Counted from the first letter of the stretch, positions 25,970 to 34,541 are shown. The stretch: DNA of 64,000 nucleotides from JBHHUI01 sp965248775 (GCA_965248775.1 OZ252150.1:4836001-4900000), one strand, 5' to 3'. Notes: generated from the letters alone by a model not told the origin. Made by a program: numbers and translations.

Positions 25970-27555
25970 CAGTTTGTCGGAGAGCAACCTGAGATAGCGA
26001 AATCGGTGATAATCTACGGGCATGGCTAGAAAATTCAAGAAACCCAATTACGAAGTGATGCTCAAACAGACAATCAGTCTGGAAGAAGCCCTGCCATCCA
26101 ATCATTTGGCACGATTTGTGGTGGATGTTATCGCCCAGTTGGATTTGGGTATGATCTATGCACAATATGCACCGACGGGTGGTCAACCTATTGCGCCAGA
26201 GATCCTGTTGGGATTGCTCTTCTATGGTTATGCCAACGGGGTGTTCAGTTCTCGTAAGATTGAGAAAGCCACCTATGAGAGTATCCCATTCCGCTATATT
26301 GCCAGTGGGCTGCATCCTGACCACGACACAATTGCCAACTTTCGCAAAACCTTTCTGGCTGCGATCCAAGAGTTATTTGTGCAGATCTTGCTCCTGGCCC
26401 AAGTTGCTGAGGTGCTGAAGTTGGGTAATATCAGTCTGGATGGTAGCAAGGTGCATGCTGATGCATCCAAGAGCAAAGCGGTCAGTTACAAGCGTCTGAT
26501 AAAACTAGAGACCCAACTGCGCCAGGAAGTGAACAAACTCTTCGAACTCGGTGAGCAAGCTGATCAGGGTGATCTCCAGTTGCCGGAAGGGCTCGTCATT
26601 GAAGACGAAATTGCCATTCGCAAGAAACGTTTGGCAAATCTGGCAGAAGCCAAAGCCGTCTTAGAAGCCCGTGCGCAGGAACGATATGCAGCCGAGAGGG
26701 CTGAATACGAAGCCAAACAGCGTGAGCGGGAAGAAAAGTCTCGCAAAACTGGGCATAAACCCCGAGGTCGCAAACCGAAACCACCGCAGCCGGGACCACG
26801 GGACAAAGATCAGTACAACTTCACTGATCCGGACTCTCGCATCATGAAAAACAGCACCAATAATGGCTTCGACCAGCATTACAACGTTCAAGTTGCTGTG
26901 GAGCAGGAGAGCCTCTTGATTGTGGCGCCTTCACTTTCGAACCATCCGAATGACAAAAAAGAAGCTGAGCCAACCCTGGATGCCATCTCTCCAAAAGTAG
27001 GCAAACCAAAGGCTGCCGCTTTGGATTATGGATATTTCAGCAAAGCGAACATCGCAGCACTTGAGAAGCTTGGCATTGATCCTTACATTGCTACCGGTCG
27101 CGAACCTCACCACAAAAGCTGGCGTACCTTCTTTGAACAAATGCCTGCTCCGCCACCGGAAGATGCCAGTCCGAAAGTCAAGATGGCTTACAAACTACAA
27201 ACCGAAATCGGCAAAGCCAGCTACCGTTTACGCAAATGCACAGTGGAACCCGTCATTGGTATCATCAAGGAAGTCCTGGGCTTCCGCCAGTTTTCTCTGC
27301 GCGGCCTGCTGGCAGCAGCCGGGGAATGGTGTCTGGTCTGCCTAGCGTTCAACCTCAAACGCATGCACACCCTCTACCAAGCAAAGGGTGTGCTTTAGCC
27401 GGGGCTGCTTTGGCGCGCCTGCTACTCGCTGAGAGAAGGTGGTTTGCCCTCCATGAAATGCACACTGTTTTACGCTTGTTTTGTCGCAATCAACTGCTCA
27501 TTTTGCCCTGTAGGGCTATTCATGTTGTAAAAGTACTTGTCTCTCCGACAAACTG
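25970..27555 (+). mobile_element. IS1182-family insertion sequence, copy 1
   Basis: A 1586-bp element bounded by perfect 15-bp inverted repeats (CAGTTTGTCGGAGAG at 25970-25984 and its complement at 27541-27555). It is flanked by CTAG on both sides (25966-25969 and 27556-27559), interpreted as a 4-bp target duplication of a palindromic site. One transposase gene fills most of it. It lies between atpE and the b/delta gene in operon direction. An almost identical copy of the same length is at 54866-56451. Confidence 0.95.
26022..27398 (+). CDS. IS1182-family DDE transposase, copy 1
   Basis: A 458-residue transposase. The N-terminal DUF772-like part has PNYEVMLKQTISLEEALP and PIAPEILLGLLFYGYANGVFSSRKIE. 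Catalytic acidic residues are visible in ISLDGSKVHADASK and AALDYGYFSKANI, with a C-terminal Glu/Arg-Lys region around CTVEPVIGIIKEVLGFRQF. A basic, glutamate-rich linker (about 205-260) ends in HKPRGRKPKPPQPGPRDKDQYN. It appears intact and probably active. It differs from copy 2 at three residues (Ala-Glu, Ala-Glu, Val-Leu). Confidence 0.95.
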   Translation: MARKFKKPNYEVMLKQTISLEEALPSNHLARFVVDVIAQLDLGMIYAQYAPTGGQPIAPEILLGLLFYGYANGVFSSRKIEKATYESIPFRYIASGLHPDHDTIANFRKTFLAAIQELFVQILLLAQVAEVLKLGNISLDGSKVHADASKSKAVSYKRLIKLETQLRQEVNKLFELGEQADQGDLQLPEGLVIEDEIAIRKKRLANLAEAKAVLEARAQERYAAERAEYEAKQREREEKSRKTGHKPRGRKPKPPQPGPRDKDQYNFTDPDSRIMKNSTNNGFDQHYNVQVAVEQESLLIVAPSLSNHPNDKKEAEPTLDAISPKVGKPKAAALDYGYFSKANIAALEKLGIDPYIATGREPHHKSWRTFFEQMPAPPPEDASPKVKMAYKLQTEIGKASYRLRKCTVEPVIGIIKEVLGFRQFSLRGLLAAAGEWCLVCLAFNLKRMHTLYQAKGVL

Positions 27556-27613
27556 CTAGGGAGCATCTTGGGATATGAAAGATAAACATGATGCAGAGGA
27601 GTCATAATAAAAT

Positions 27614-28363
27614 ATGGAAGCTCTAGGCAATCTAGGCATCAACCTGGGCTATTTGGCGGTACAGATCTTAAATTTCACCGTTGTCATGCTCATCTTGTCA
27701 TTTTGGGTCTACAAACCGCTCGTGAACTTGCTCGAACAGAGGCGCGAAAGTATCGCCAAAGGCCTGGAAGACGCCCGTGTTGCAGAAGAGGCCCGGGCGA
27801 ATGCAGAGAAAGAAGCACAGAAGGTCCTTGCTGAGGCTCAGACTGAACGCGCCAGGATCGTGGCCGAAGCCAGCGCCCAGGCGCAGAAGGTTGCTGCCGA
27901 CATAAGCAAGGGCGCGGATGAGGAAAAGGCTGCCATCGTGGCGCAAGCGCGCGAAGACGCCGATCAGGAGAAGTTGCGCGTTCTGGGTGATGTGCGTGGT
28001 CAGGTTATAGCATTGGCAATCTCTGCAGCAAACAAAATCGTTGAGACGGGCATGGACAAGAAACGTCAGCAGGCATTGCTTGACGACTTTTTCGCCGGTG
28101 TGAGTGATGGGAAGGTCGAAGTATTGAAAGAAGCCGGCGATCTCAGTGGTTCGGCAGCGGAGGTCACCAGCGCGCTCCCACTCACTGAACAAGAGCAGAC
28201 GCGTGTCAAGGACGATGTACTTGCAAAGCTCGGCAGCACCGCCACGGTCTCGTTCCAGGTGGACCCGGCCATTCTAGGTGGTCTGATTGTGCGTGTCGGC
28301 GACCGCGAAATTGATGGTTCAGCAAGGAACAAACTGGAGAGCTTGCGCCAGTCGCTGCAGTAA
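27614..28363 (+). CDS. atpF: ATP synthase b-delta fusion subunit
   Basis: A 249-residue protein. Residues 12-34 form the membrane anchor of subunit b (VQILNFTVVMLILSFWVYKPL); 38-145 are a long charged helix typical of the peripheral stalk. Residues about 165-249 match the C-terminal domain of the delta subunit: VTSALPLTEQEQTRVKD, VDPAILGGLIVRVGDREIDGS and LESLRQSL. The six-helix N-terminal domain of delta, which binds the alpha subunits, is absent. Mycobacteria have a b-delta fusion with the whole delta; this one is shorter. No atpA, G, D or C follow; murE is next. Confidence 0.92.
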   Translation: MEALGNLGINLGYLAVQILNFTVVMLILSFWVYKPLVNLLEQRRESIAKGLEDARVAEEARANAEKEAQKVLAEAQTERARIVAEASAQAQKVAADISKGADEEKAAIVAQAREDADQEKLRVLGDVRGQVIALAISAANKIVETGMDKKRQQALLDDFFAGVSDGKVEVLKEAGDLSGSAAEVTSALPLTEQEQTRVKDDVLAKLGSTATVSFQVDPAILGGLIVRVGDREIDGSARNKLESLRQSLQ

Positions 28364-28521
28364 AATTCGTAAACCTCAATAGAGCGCAGGTTGCGTATTC
28401 GCGCGGTAGGCTGCAGATTGAGTTTGATCTGCACCTAACCAACGAGATCAACGTCGTCTGCGTTCTATTCATTTAAGTTCCCAGTCTTTTCGCAACCGCG
28501 CTACTCATAATCTCAACTCGT

Positions 28522-30069
28522 ATGAAGCTCTCCCAATTGTTATCTGTTCTGCCGGACGCGGATTGGTCGGGAACGGTCGATCCGGATATTAATGCAATTG
28601 AGCAGGACTCGCGCAAGGTCTCCTCGGGCGCACTGTTTCTGGCACGCCTTGGTGGCAGCAGTGACGGGCATCAATTCATTCATAATGCCCTTGCTGCGGG
28701 CGCGGCTGCCGTTGTTGGCGAGCGACCAGAAACAGAAGTTGGAACACTGGCGGTGCCTTATGTGCATGTTTCAGAGGCTGCAGCGGCTCTGCCTTGGCTG
28801 GCTGCAGCCTTGTATGATTTTCCAGCGCGCAAGCTGGTGATGATCGGTATTACCGGCACAGATGGCAAAACGACGACCGCAAATCTGATCCACAGCATTC
28901 TGACAGCGGCTGGAATTCGTGCCGGGATGATCAGTACCATCAATGCGGTTATTGGGGAACGCATATTGGAGACCGGCCTGCATGTGACGACACCGGCTGC
29001 ACAGGATGTGCAGCGATCTCTGGTGGAAATGGTTCGTGCCGGGATGACACATTGTGTGCTGGAGGCGACCTCACATGGATTGGCGCAGTACCGAGTGGAC
29101 GCCTGCGATTTTGACATCGCTGTTGCAACGAACATTACCCATGAACATTTGGATTTTCATGGCTCGCTTGCCGCGTATCGTGCGAGCAAAGCACGCTTGT
29201 TTGAGAGTCTGTCGAGCGCCGCGGATAAAGCTGACATTAGCAAACTGGCCGTTCTGAACCGAGACGACGAATCGTATGGTTTTCTGATCGAGCGGAACCA
29301 TGCTCCCGTTGTAACGTATGGCGTGCATTCGGAAGCCGATCTGTGTTCAACAGATATCGAGTTGGGACGGGAAGGTTCGACGTTCACTGTGGTTGTTGAT
29401 CGTGAGCGCTTCACGGTTATGACTCCACTTGTAGGTGCGTATAACGTTTCAAATTGCCTGGCTGCGGTTGCGGTAGCAACTCGAGGCTTGGGAATAGATG
29501 TCGAGTCAGTACAGGCTGGAATTGCAGGGCTGCAATCGCTTCCAGGTCGGATGGAACGCATTGAAATGGGTCAGGATTTCACCGCCATTGTGGATTTCGC
29601 ACACACCCCAAATGCTTTCAAGCAGGCATTGTTGGCGGCACGTGAACTTACATCAGGAAGTTTAATCGCCGTGTTCGGTTCTGCCGGGCTGCGCGATGTT
29701 GCCAAACGAGGTCTGATGGGTGCCGTTGCTGGCGAACTGGCGGACTATACCGTCATTACAGCAGAAGACCCGCGCATGGAGTCTCTGAGCGCTATCATGG
29801 CAACATGCGCCGCCGGTTGCGATAGTACAGGTGGGGTGGCAGGAAAAACTTACTGGCAAATCGGCGATCGTGAAGCAGCCATCCGCTTTGCCGTATCGCT
29901 GGCAGGTCCCGGTGATTTGATAATGACCTGTGGAAAAGCGCATGAGCAATCAATGTGTTTTGGCGAAACAGAATATCCGTGGGATGAGCGCGTCGCCTTG
30001 CGCGCTGCCCTTGCAGGAAGCTTGGGCTTGCCGGAACCGGTTGTGCCCAAATTGCCAACGGCGCATTGA
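28522..30069 (+). CDS. murE: UDP-N-acetylmuramyl-tripeptide synthetase MurE
   Basis: A 515-residue Mur ligase that adds the third residue to UDP-MurNAc-L-Ala-D-Glu. The P-loop GTDGKTTT (112-119), EATSHGLAQYRVDACDFDIAVATNITHEHLDFHGS and the C-terminal FAHTPNAFKQAL, FGSAGLRDVAKRGLMG and TAEDPRMESL are all MurE-like. The third-residue selectivity motif is D-P-R-M in place of the DNPR usual for meso-diaminopimelate, so the residue could be DAP, ornithine or lysine. The 158-base gap upstream holds a small hairpin (about 28408-28438) without a T-run. Confidence 0.92.
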   Translation: MKLSQLLSVLPDADWSGTVDPDINAIEQDSRKVSSGALFLARLGGSSDGHQFIHNALAAGAAAVVGERPETEVGTLAVPYVHVSEAAAALPWLAAALYDFPARKLVMIGITGTDGKTTTANLIHSILTAAGIRAGMISTINAVIGERILETGLHVTTPAAQDVQRSLVEMVRAGMTHCVLEATSHGLAQYRVDACDFDIAVATNITHEHLDFHGSLAAYRASKARLFESLSSAADKADISKLAVLNRDDESYGFLIERNHAPVVTYGVHSEADLCSTDIELGREGSTFTVVVDRERFTVMTPLVGAYNVSNCLAAVAVATRGLGIDVESVQAGIAGLQSLPGRMERIEMGQDFTAIVDFAHTPNAFKQALLAARELTSGSLIAVFGSAGLRDVAKRGLMGAVAGELADYTVITAEDPRMESLSAIMATCAAGCDSTGGVAGKTYWQIGDREAAIRFAVSLAGPGDLIMTCGKAHEQSMCFGETEYPWDERVALRAALAGSLGLPEPVVPKLPTAH

Positions 30070-30176
30070 TCAATGCTAGAATTGAAGAGGATGTATCACG
30101 ATGACACCGAGCCACAAAGAGTGCAATATTCTTCGTGGCTGGGTGTTATTGCGAATACGGTCAGAATTACGAATTA

Positions 30177-31583
30177 ATGGATAAACGTCAGTACGATACG
30201 CTCGTCAGCGTCTCACTCCTTGTGCTCGATGCGTTCATGATCACGGTCGCATTTCTGCTGGGATATTACCTGCGTTCTGTGATCCCGATCCCCGACCTAC
30301 CCGATGGCCTCACACCGCTGACAAGTTATGCTCGCTTCATTGCAGTACAAGTAGTCGCGATCCTGCTCGTCTTTTATCTCAACCGGCTCTACCACGTTGT
30401 GCGCATGTCCTCACGCGTAGACCTGTTCTACCGTATCTTCAGCGGCGTTTCGATAGGTGCGTTGCTCGCAATCGCGGTCTCCACCATGCTTTTTCAGAAC
30501 ACGGATCTCGAAGTGGAATTCTCGCGCGCCATCCAAATTTACGCTTGGGTCCTGGCAATCGCCCTGGTTACCTTTGGCCGCTGGCTGCATCAAAGGGTGC
30601 GCATATATTGGCAGGCCCGGGGTGTCGGGCTGGCACGCTTGCTCATCGTTGGTACCGGAGATGTGGCGCGGGTTGTGGTCCAGAAAGTCAACTGGTCGCC
30701 TTATCTTGGATATGAGCTGGTGGGGTTGGTGGATGGTGAGGGCGGCCCGCAACAAATCCTCGGGGTGCCGGTGCTGGGCGGCACAGACGCGCTGCAGCAA
30801 ACAATTGATGAGTATGAGGTCGATGAAGTTATTCTAGCGCTGCCCGATGCGCCGCATGATGAATTGCTAGAGATCATCGCGCGTTGCCAACGTGGTCGTG
30901 TGAGTATCAAGGTCTTTCCAGACGTTTTCGAGATCATGGCGGGCGAAGTCTCCGTGGATGATCTGGGTGGTCTGCCATTACTGACTGTCCGCGATGTTGC
31001 CTTGCGTGGATGGCGGCTTTCCTTAAAGCGGGCGATGGACGTGGTTGTCGCTGCAATTGCATTGATCGTTCTCTCCCCCATCATGATGCTGGTGGCCTTC
31101 CTTGTAAAAATGGAATCGGCCGGGGAGGTGTTTTTCGTACAGGAGCGCGTCAGCTTGGACGGATCGCCCTTCAAACTGATTAAGTTCCGTTCGATGCGTG
31201 CGGATGCTGAACAGATAAGTACCTGGACAGTCAAAGACGATCCGCGCCGTACACGCCTTGGGCGATTTATTCGTCGTTTTTATATCGACGAACTCCCACA
31301 ATTTATTAACGTTTTGATTGGAGATATGAGTCTTGTTGGTCCGCGCCCTGAACAGCCGGAATTCGTGGAACAGTTCAGTGACAGCATTCCACGTTATATG
31401 GAGCGCCACCGTGAGAAGGCTGGTGTGACCGGTTGGGCTCAGGTGAACGGCTTGCACGGTGACACATCTATTGAAGAACGAACCAAATATGATCTGTGGT
31501 ATATCGAGCACTGGTCGCTTTGGATGGATGTAAAAATTTTGGTACGCACCTTATTTCAGGCCGCTGGGGCTGGTGGATATTAA
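30177..31583 (+). CDS. Polyprenyl-phosphate sugar-1-phosphate transferase (WbaP/EpsE-type)
   Basis: A 468-residue membrane enzyme that starts exopolysaccharide or glycan synthesis by moving a sugar phosphate onto undecaprenyl phosphate. Four N-terminal helices are followed by a Rossmann-like domain (LLIVGTGDVARVVVQKV), one re-entrant helix and the bacterial sugar transferase domain: KRAMDVVVAAIALIVLSP, SFKLIKFRSMR-like block, YIDELPQFINVLIGDMSLVGPRP and AGVTGWAQVNGLHGDTSIEERTKYDLWYIEHWS. The ATG at 30177 gives the normal MDKRQYDTLVSVSLL start. An IS1202-like element is inserted just after the stop codon. An imperfect hairpin (about 30098-30155) lies in front. Confidence 0.93.
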   Translation: MDKRQYDTLVSVSLLVLDAFMITVAFLLGYYLRSVIPIPDLPDGLTPLTSYARFIAVQVVAILLVFYLNRLYHVVRMSSRVDLFYRIFSGVSIGALLAIAVSTMLFQNTDLEVEFSRAIQIYAWVLAIALVTFGRWLHQRVRIYWQARGVGLARLLIVGTGDVARVVVQKVNWSPYLGYELVGLVDGEGGPQQILGVPVLGGTDALQQTIDEYEVDEVILALPDAPHDELLEIIARCQRGRVSIKVFPDVFEIMAGEVSVDDLGGLPLLTVRDVALRGWRLSLKRAMDVVVAAIALIVLSPIMMLVAFLVKMESAGEVFFVQERVSLDGSPFKLIKFRSMRADAEQISTWTVKDDPRRTRLGRFIRRFYIDELPQFINVLIGDMSLVGPRPEQPEFVEQFSDSIPRYMERHREKAGVTGWAQVNGLHGDTSIEERTKYDLWYIEHWSLWMDVKILVRTLFQAAGAGGY

Positions 31584-31684
31584 TATTTCTCGTCTCCTCT
31601 GTCAAGCCAAAGTAGAAATGTCCCCTTTTCTCCAAAGTAGAGATGTCCCCTTTTGGGGAGGAGAGATGAACCATCATCGTCGTA

Positions 31685-31737
31685 GGGCTGTGGAAAAGTG
31701 GGCAAGGTGGGTGTGCTTGCCCACTTTTCCATAGCCC
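31685..31737 (-). terminator. 22-bp hairpin behind the IS transposase gene
   Basis: Arms at 31685-31706 and 31716-31737 pair over 22 positions with one G-U pair and a 9-base loop. It lies just past the transposase stop on the minus strand. No T-tract follows, so it may protect mRNA or insulate the element rather than act as a classic terminator. Confidence 0.6.
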
Positions 31738-31785
31738 CTTATTTGGGCTAACTTCGTTGGGCATTCGGTGCCACCGGCTCGCCGT

Positions 31786-33048
31786 TCAGGCGCTGGCCAT
31801 AAGTGCGCCAGGGATGATCGGCAGCCGGGCGTGTAGGTTTGCGGAGCTTCCGATCGAGCGACTTGCTGGAAGCGACCTCGGCCTGGCGCTGTTGCCGGTT
31901 GAAAACTGTATGCTCCAGTAGCCGGCCTTTGCCCGCGCCGTCGGCGGGACGGTGTAGCGGATGGCGATCTCGCCGTCGGCTTGCTCATAAACAGTGACGC
32001 GGGCGTTGCGCAGGGCATAACCGGGACGCGCAGTCTGGATCTGGTAGACGACCTTGTTGTACTGTAGGGTGAGGTTCTTGGAGAGTGTGCGCGTATCCTG
32101 GCGGGTGAAGATACGATCCAGAACGTCGGTGGGCAGCAGTGGGCGATGGGCGTCGCGCGGGTCAGCGGGGACGACGGCGAAGCGCTGGTTGAAATCGTCC
32201 ATGAACTGGGGGGTGAAGGCGTTGCTGGCTTCAAGGCCGGAGACGCTTTGCAGGCGCATTTCTTTGACCAGGCGGTGATTGGCGCGCTCAACACGCCCCT
32301 TGGCCTGCGGGGTGTTGGCACAGATGCTCTGGATGTCCAACTCCTGCAACGCGCGGCCAAACTGGGTCAGTCCGGTGCCGGAGACGGCGTTTTTCGCGTT
32401 GACGTGAAAGATGCCATGCTTATCGCTATAGAACGCCAACGGCTTGCTGTGCCGGGCGAAATAGCGGCGCAGGGCGGCGCAGTAGCTAAAGAAGCTCTCC
32501 TGGGGCGTGAAGTACAGTTCAAGCAAGCGCCCAGTAGCATCATCGATGAAGACCAGTAGCGAGCAAGCCGGGGCGCGGCCTTCGAACCAGTCAAAGGGTG
32601 AGCCATCAATTTGGACTAATTCGCCGAAACAGGCACGGCGAGTACGCATCTGGTGCACACGCGCACGTTTAGCGCGGCGTGGTTTCCAGAGTTCAGCAGC
32701 AACCATCAGTTGGCGCACGCTCTCGACCGATAATTGCAGACCATGTATTTCCGTCAGTTTCTCGTGGGCAAGCGTCGGCCCGAAATCGGCGTAACGCTTG
32801 CGGATGAACTGCACCGCCTGCTTGCGAACTTTGACACCCAGATGGTTGTTACTCGTCCGCCCGCGACGCTTTGAGACCAGTCCGGCTGCTCCGGCCTGTC
32901 GGTAGGTGCGTAAGAGCCGCTTCAAGTGGCGCACGCTGACCCCCAGTTGCTCTGCCGCCTCACGTTGTTTCAGGCGTTTCTCTGCGAGCCTTTGCATGAC
33001 TTCCAGTCGCGTGAGTTCTTTCTTGCTCATCGTTAGTAGTTTGTCCAT
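31786..33048 (-). CDS. ISNCY/IS1202-like DDE transposase, C-terminus frameshifted
   Basis: From ATG 33048 the protein has an N-terminal helix-turn-helix (AEKRLKQREAAEQLGVSVRHLKRLLRTYR) and an integrase-type catalytic core with acidic residues in VQIDGSPFDWF, FYSDKHGIFHV and PQAKGRVERANHRLVKEMRL. The last 45 or so residues are out of frame: with one more G at 31926-31927 the sequence continues GRLLEHTVFNRQQRQAEV and ADHPWRTYGQRL to a stop at 31748, the expected ending for this family. The copy is therefore probably inactive, or the base was missed in assembly. Confidence 0.87.
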   Translation of the reverse strand: MDKLLTMSKKELTRLEVMQRLAEKRLKQREAAEQLGVSVRHLKRLLRTYRQAGAAGLVSKRRGRTSNNHLGVKVRKQAVQFIRKRYADFGPTLAHEKLTEIHGLQLSVESVRQLMVAAELWKPRRAKRARVHQMRTRRACFGELVQIDGSPFDWFEGRAPACSLLVFIDDATGRLLELYFTPQESFFSYCAALRRYFARHSKPLAFYSDKHGIFHVNAKNAVSGTGLTQFGRALQELDIQSICANTPQAKGRVERANHRLVKEMRLQSVSGLEASNAFTPQFMDDFNQRFAVVPADPRDAHRPLLPTDVLDRIFTRQDTRTLSKNLTLQYNKVVYQIQTARPGYALRNARVTVYEQADGEIAIRYTVPPTARAKAGYWSIQFSTGNSARPRSLPASRSIGSSANLHARLPIIPGALMASA

Positions 33049-33157
33049 CTTCTGCCCTCTCCCCGGTCGTGCCGTAGAGCGTGACCGCAAAAGGGGACAT
33101 TTTAACTTTGCGCAAAAGGGACATTACTACTTTGGGCTAACAATTTCCCGTCTCCTC

Positions 33158-33186
33158 TTTACCCTGACTTGGCCGTATGGTATAGT
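33158..33186 (+). promoter_or_regulatory. Candidate metK promoter
   Basis: A -35 TTTACC (33158-33163), a 17-base spacer and -10 TATAGT (33181-33186). It starts one base after the target duplication of the IS, so the insertion spared it. Expected start is near 33193, giving a leader of about 120 bases. Confidence 0.55.
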
Positions 33187-33249
33187 CAGCGCGATCAACC
33201 CAGATTATTATTGCAATCGTATTGAAACCTGATAGAAAAAGAATGACCA

Positions 33250-33292
33250 GGTTTTCAAAACTGAAACCCCTTCGTACGCAGAAGGGGTTTTT
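33250..33292 (+). promoter_or_regulatory. metK leader with terminator and competing hairpin
   Basis: A 10-bp stem AAACCCCTTC (33264-33273) with GAAGGGGTTT (33281-33290) runs into TTTTT, an intrinsic terminator 22 bases before the metK ATG. A second, weaker hairpin (GGTTTTCA at 33250-33257 with TGAAACC at 33262-33268) uses part of the 5-prime arm of that stem. The two are mutually exclusive, which suggests attenuation. No known SAM riboswitch core is recognisable. The alternative is that it just ends upstream transcription. Confidence 0.55.
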
Positions 33293-33314
33293 ATTGCCGC
33301 CCGAGGAGTAATTT

Positions 33315-34541
33315 ATGAGTTCGACTTTTATGCAGTCGCCGCAGTTGTTTTTTACATCCGAATCTGTCACTGAGGGACACCCGGATAAGATGTGTGATCA
33401 GATCAGCGACGCTGTTCTGGACGCCATCATGGCAGCAGACCCGCAAGGCCGCGTAGCTTGTGAAACAGCTATCAAAACTGGTTTTGTTATGCTACTTGGC
33501 GAGATCACTACGAGTGCCTTTGTTAATTTCGATGAATTGGTGCGCAAGGTCGTCCGCGAGATTGGATACGACAGCAGTGACAAGGGATTCGACGGGGCGA
33601 CGTGTGGCGTCCAGGTTGCCATTGCATCCCAGAGCGGGGACATTGCACTCGGTGTCGATAAAGCCATGGAAGTGAAGTCCGGTGAGATGACCGAGGCGGA
33701 GATCGAGGCCGTTGGCGCCGGAGACCAGGGGATGATGTTTGGCTATGCCTGCAATGAGACCGATGTGCTCATGCCTATGCCAATCCATCTCGCGCACAAG
33801 CTCGTACTGCGGCTAAGCCAAATGCGCCGGGACGGTACGTTGCCGTGGGTACGCCCAGATGGCAAGAGTCAGGTGACTATTGAATATAGTTATGGCAAAC
33901 CGAAACGCGTGGATACCGTACTGATCAGCACACAGCACGCCCCGGAAATCAGCCAGGAGGATATCCGTGCGCAGCTCATTGAGCATGTGATCATGCCGGT
34001 TCTGCCCGCAGATATGGTAGATGACGATCTGAAGGTCTTCACCAACCCAACCGGACGCTTTGTAGTTGGCGGGCCAATGGGCGATGCTGGGGTCACGGGC
34101 CGCAAGATTATTGTTGATACTTATGGCGGTATGGGCCGTCATGGCGGGGGTGCGTTCAGTGGCAAAGACCCCACCAAGGTAGATCGCAGTGCTGCCTATG
34201 CCGCGCGCTGGGTCGCGAAGAACGTTGTCGCTGCCGGCCTGGCAGAGCGCTGCGAAATCCAAATCGCCTATGCCATCGGCGTTGCCCGACCGCTCAGTAT
34301 CAATGTTGAGACGTTTGATACCGGCACGATTCCTGACGACGAGATTGCCAACCTGATTGATGAAAACTTCGATCTGCGTCCGGGTGCGATTATCCGCGAC
34401 CTGGATCTGCGCCGCCCGATCTATCGTCAGACTGCTGCCTATGGTCATTTTGGTCGGGACGACCTCAACCTTCCTTGGGAGCGTACCGATCGAGTTGCCG
34501 CCTTACAAGCCGCAACAAGCCGGGAGGCGGTTCCCGCGTAA
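33315..34541 (+). CDS. metK: S-adenosylmethionine synthase
   Basis: A 408-residue enzyme that makes SAM from methionine and ATP. The start is FFTSESVTEGHPDKMCDQISDAVLDA; the loop and substrate motifs GAGDQGMMFGYACNET and GGPMGDAGVTGRKIIVDTYGG, and the phosphate motif GGGAFSGKDPTKVDRSAAYAARWVAKN, are all intact. Length is normal. The RBS GAGGAG is at 33303-33308. It is transcribed alone from a leader that contains a terminator and ends at a strong palindromic terminator at 34574. Confidence 0.98.
   Translation: MSSTFMQSPQLFFTSESVTEGHPDKMCDQISDAVLDAIMAADPQGRVACETAIKTGFVMLLGEITTSAFVNFDELVRKVVREIGYDSSDKGFDGATCGVQVAIASQSGDIALGVDKAMEVKSGEMTEAEIEAVGAGDQGMMFGYACNETDVLMPMPIHLAHKLVLRLSQMRRDGTLPWVRPDGKSQVTIEYSYGKPKRVDTVLISTQHAPEISQEDIRAQLIEHVIMPVLPADMVDDDLKVFTNPTGRFVVGGPMGDAGVTGRKIIVDTYGGMGRHGGGAFSGKDPTKVDRSAAYAARWVAKNVVAAGLAERCEIQIAYAIGVARPLSINVETFDTGTIPDDEIANLIDENFDLRPGAIIRDLDLRRPIYRQTAAYGHFGRDDLNLPWERTDRVAALQAATSREAVPA

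Larger units (their letters stand above)
31600..33142 (-). mobile_element. IS1202-like (ISNCY) insertion sequence with 15-bp target duplication
   Basis: A 1543-bp element with TGT ends. The left end reads TGTCAAGCCAAAGTAGAAAT and the right end, on the other strand, TGTTAGCCCAAAGTAGTAAT. Each end carries two tandem copies of a CAAAGTAG...ATGTCCCCTTTT unit. Flanking 15-bp direct repeats (31585-31599 and 33143-33157, both ending CGTCTCCTC, one mismatch) look like a target duplication. One transposase gene is on the minus strand. It sits between the sugar transferase stop codon and the metK promoter. Confidence 0.85.

Noticed and set aside
33193..33314. SAM riboswitch upstream of metK
   Set aside because: The leader has a terminator hairpin, but I could not find the conserved core of any SAM riboswitch class, so only a generic attenuator is reported.
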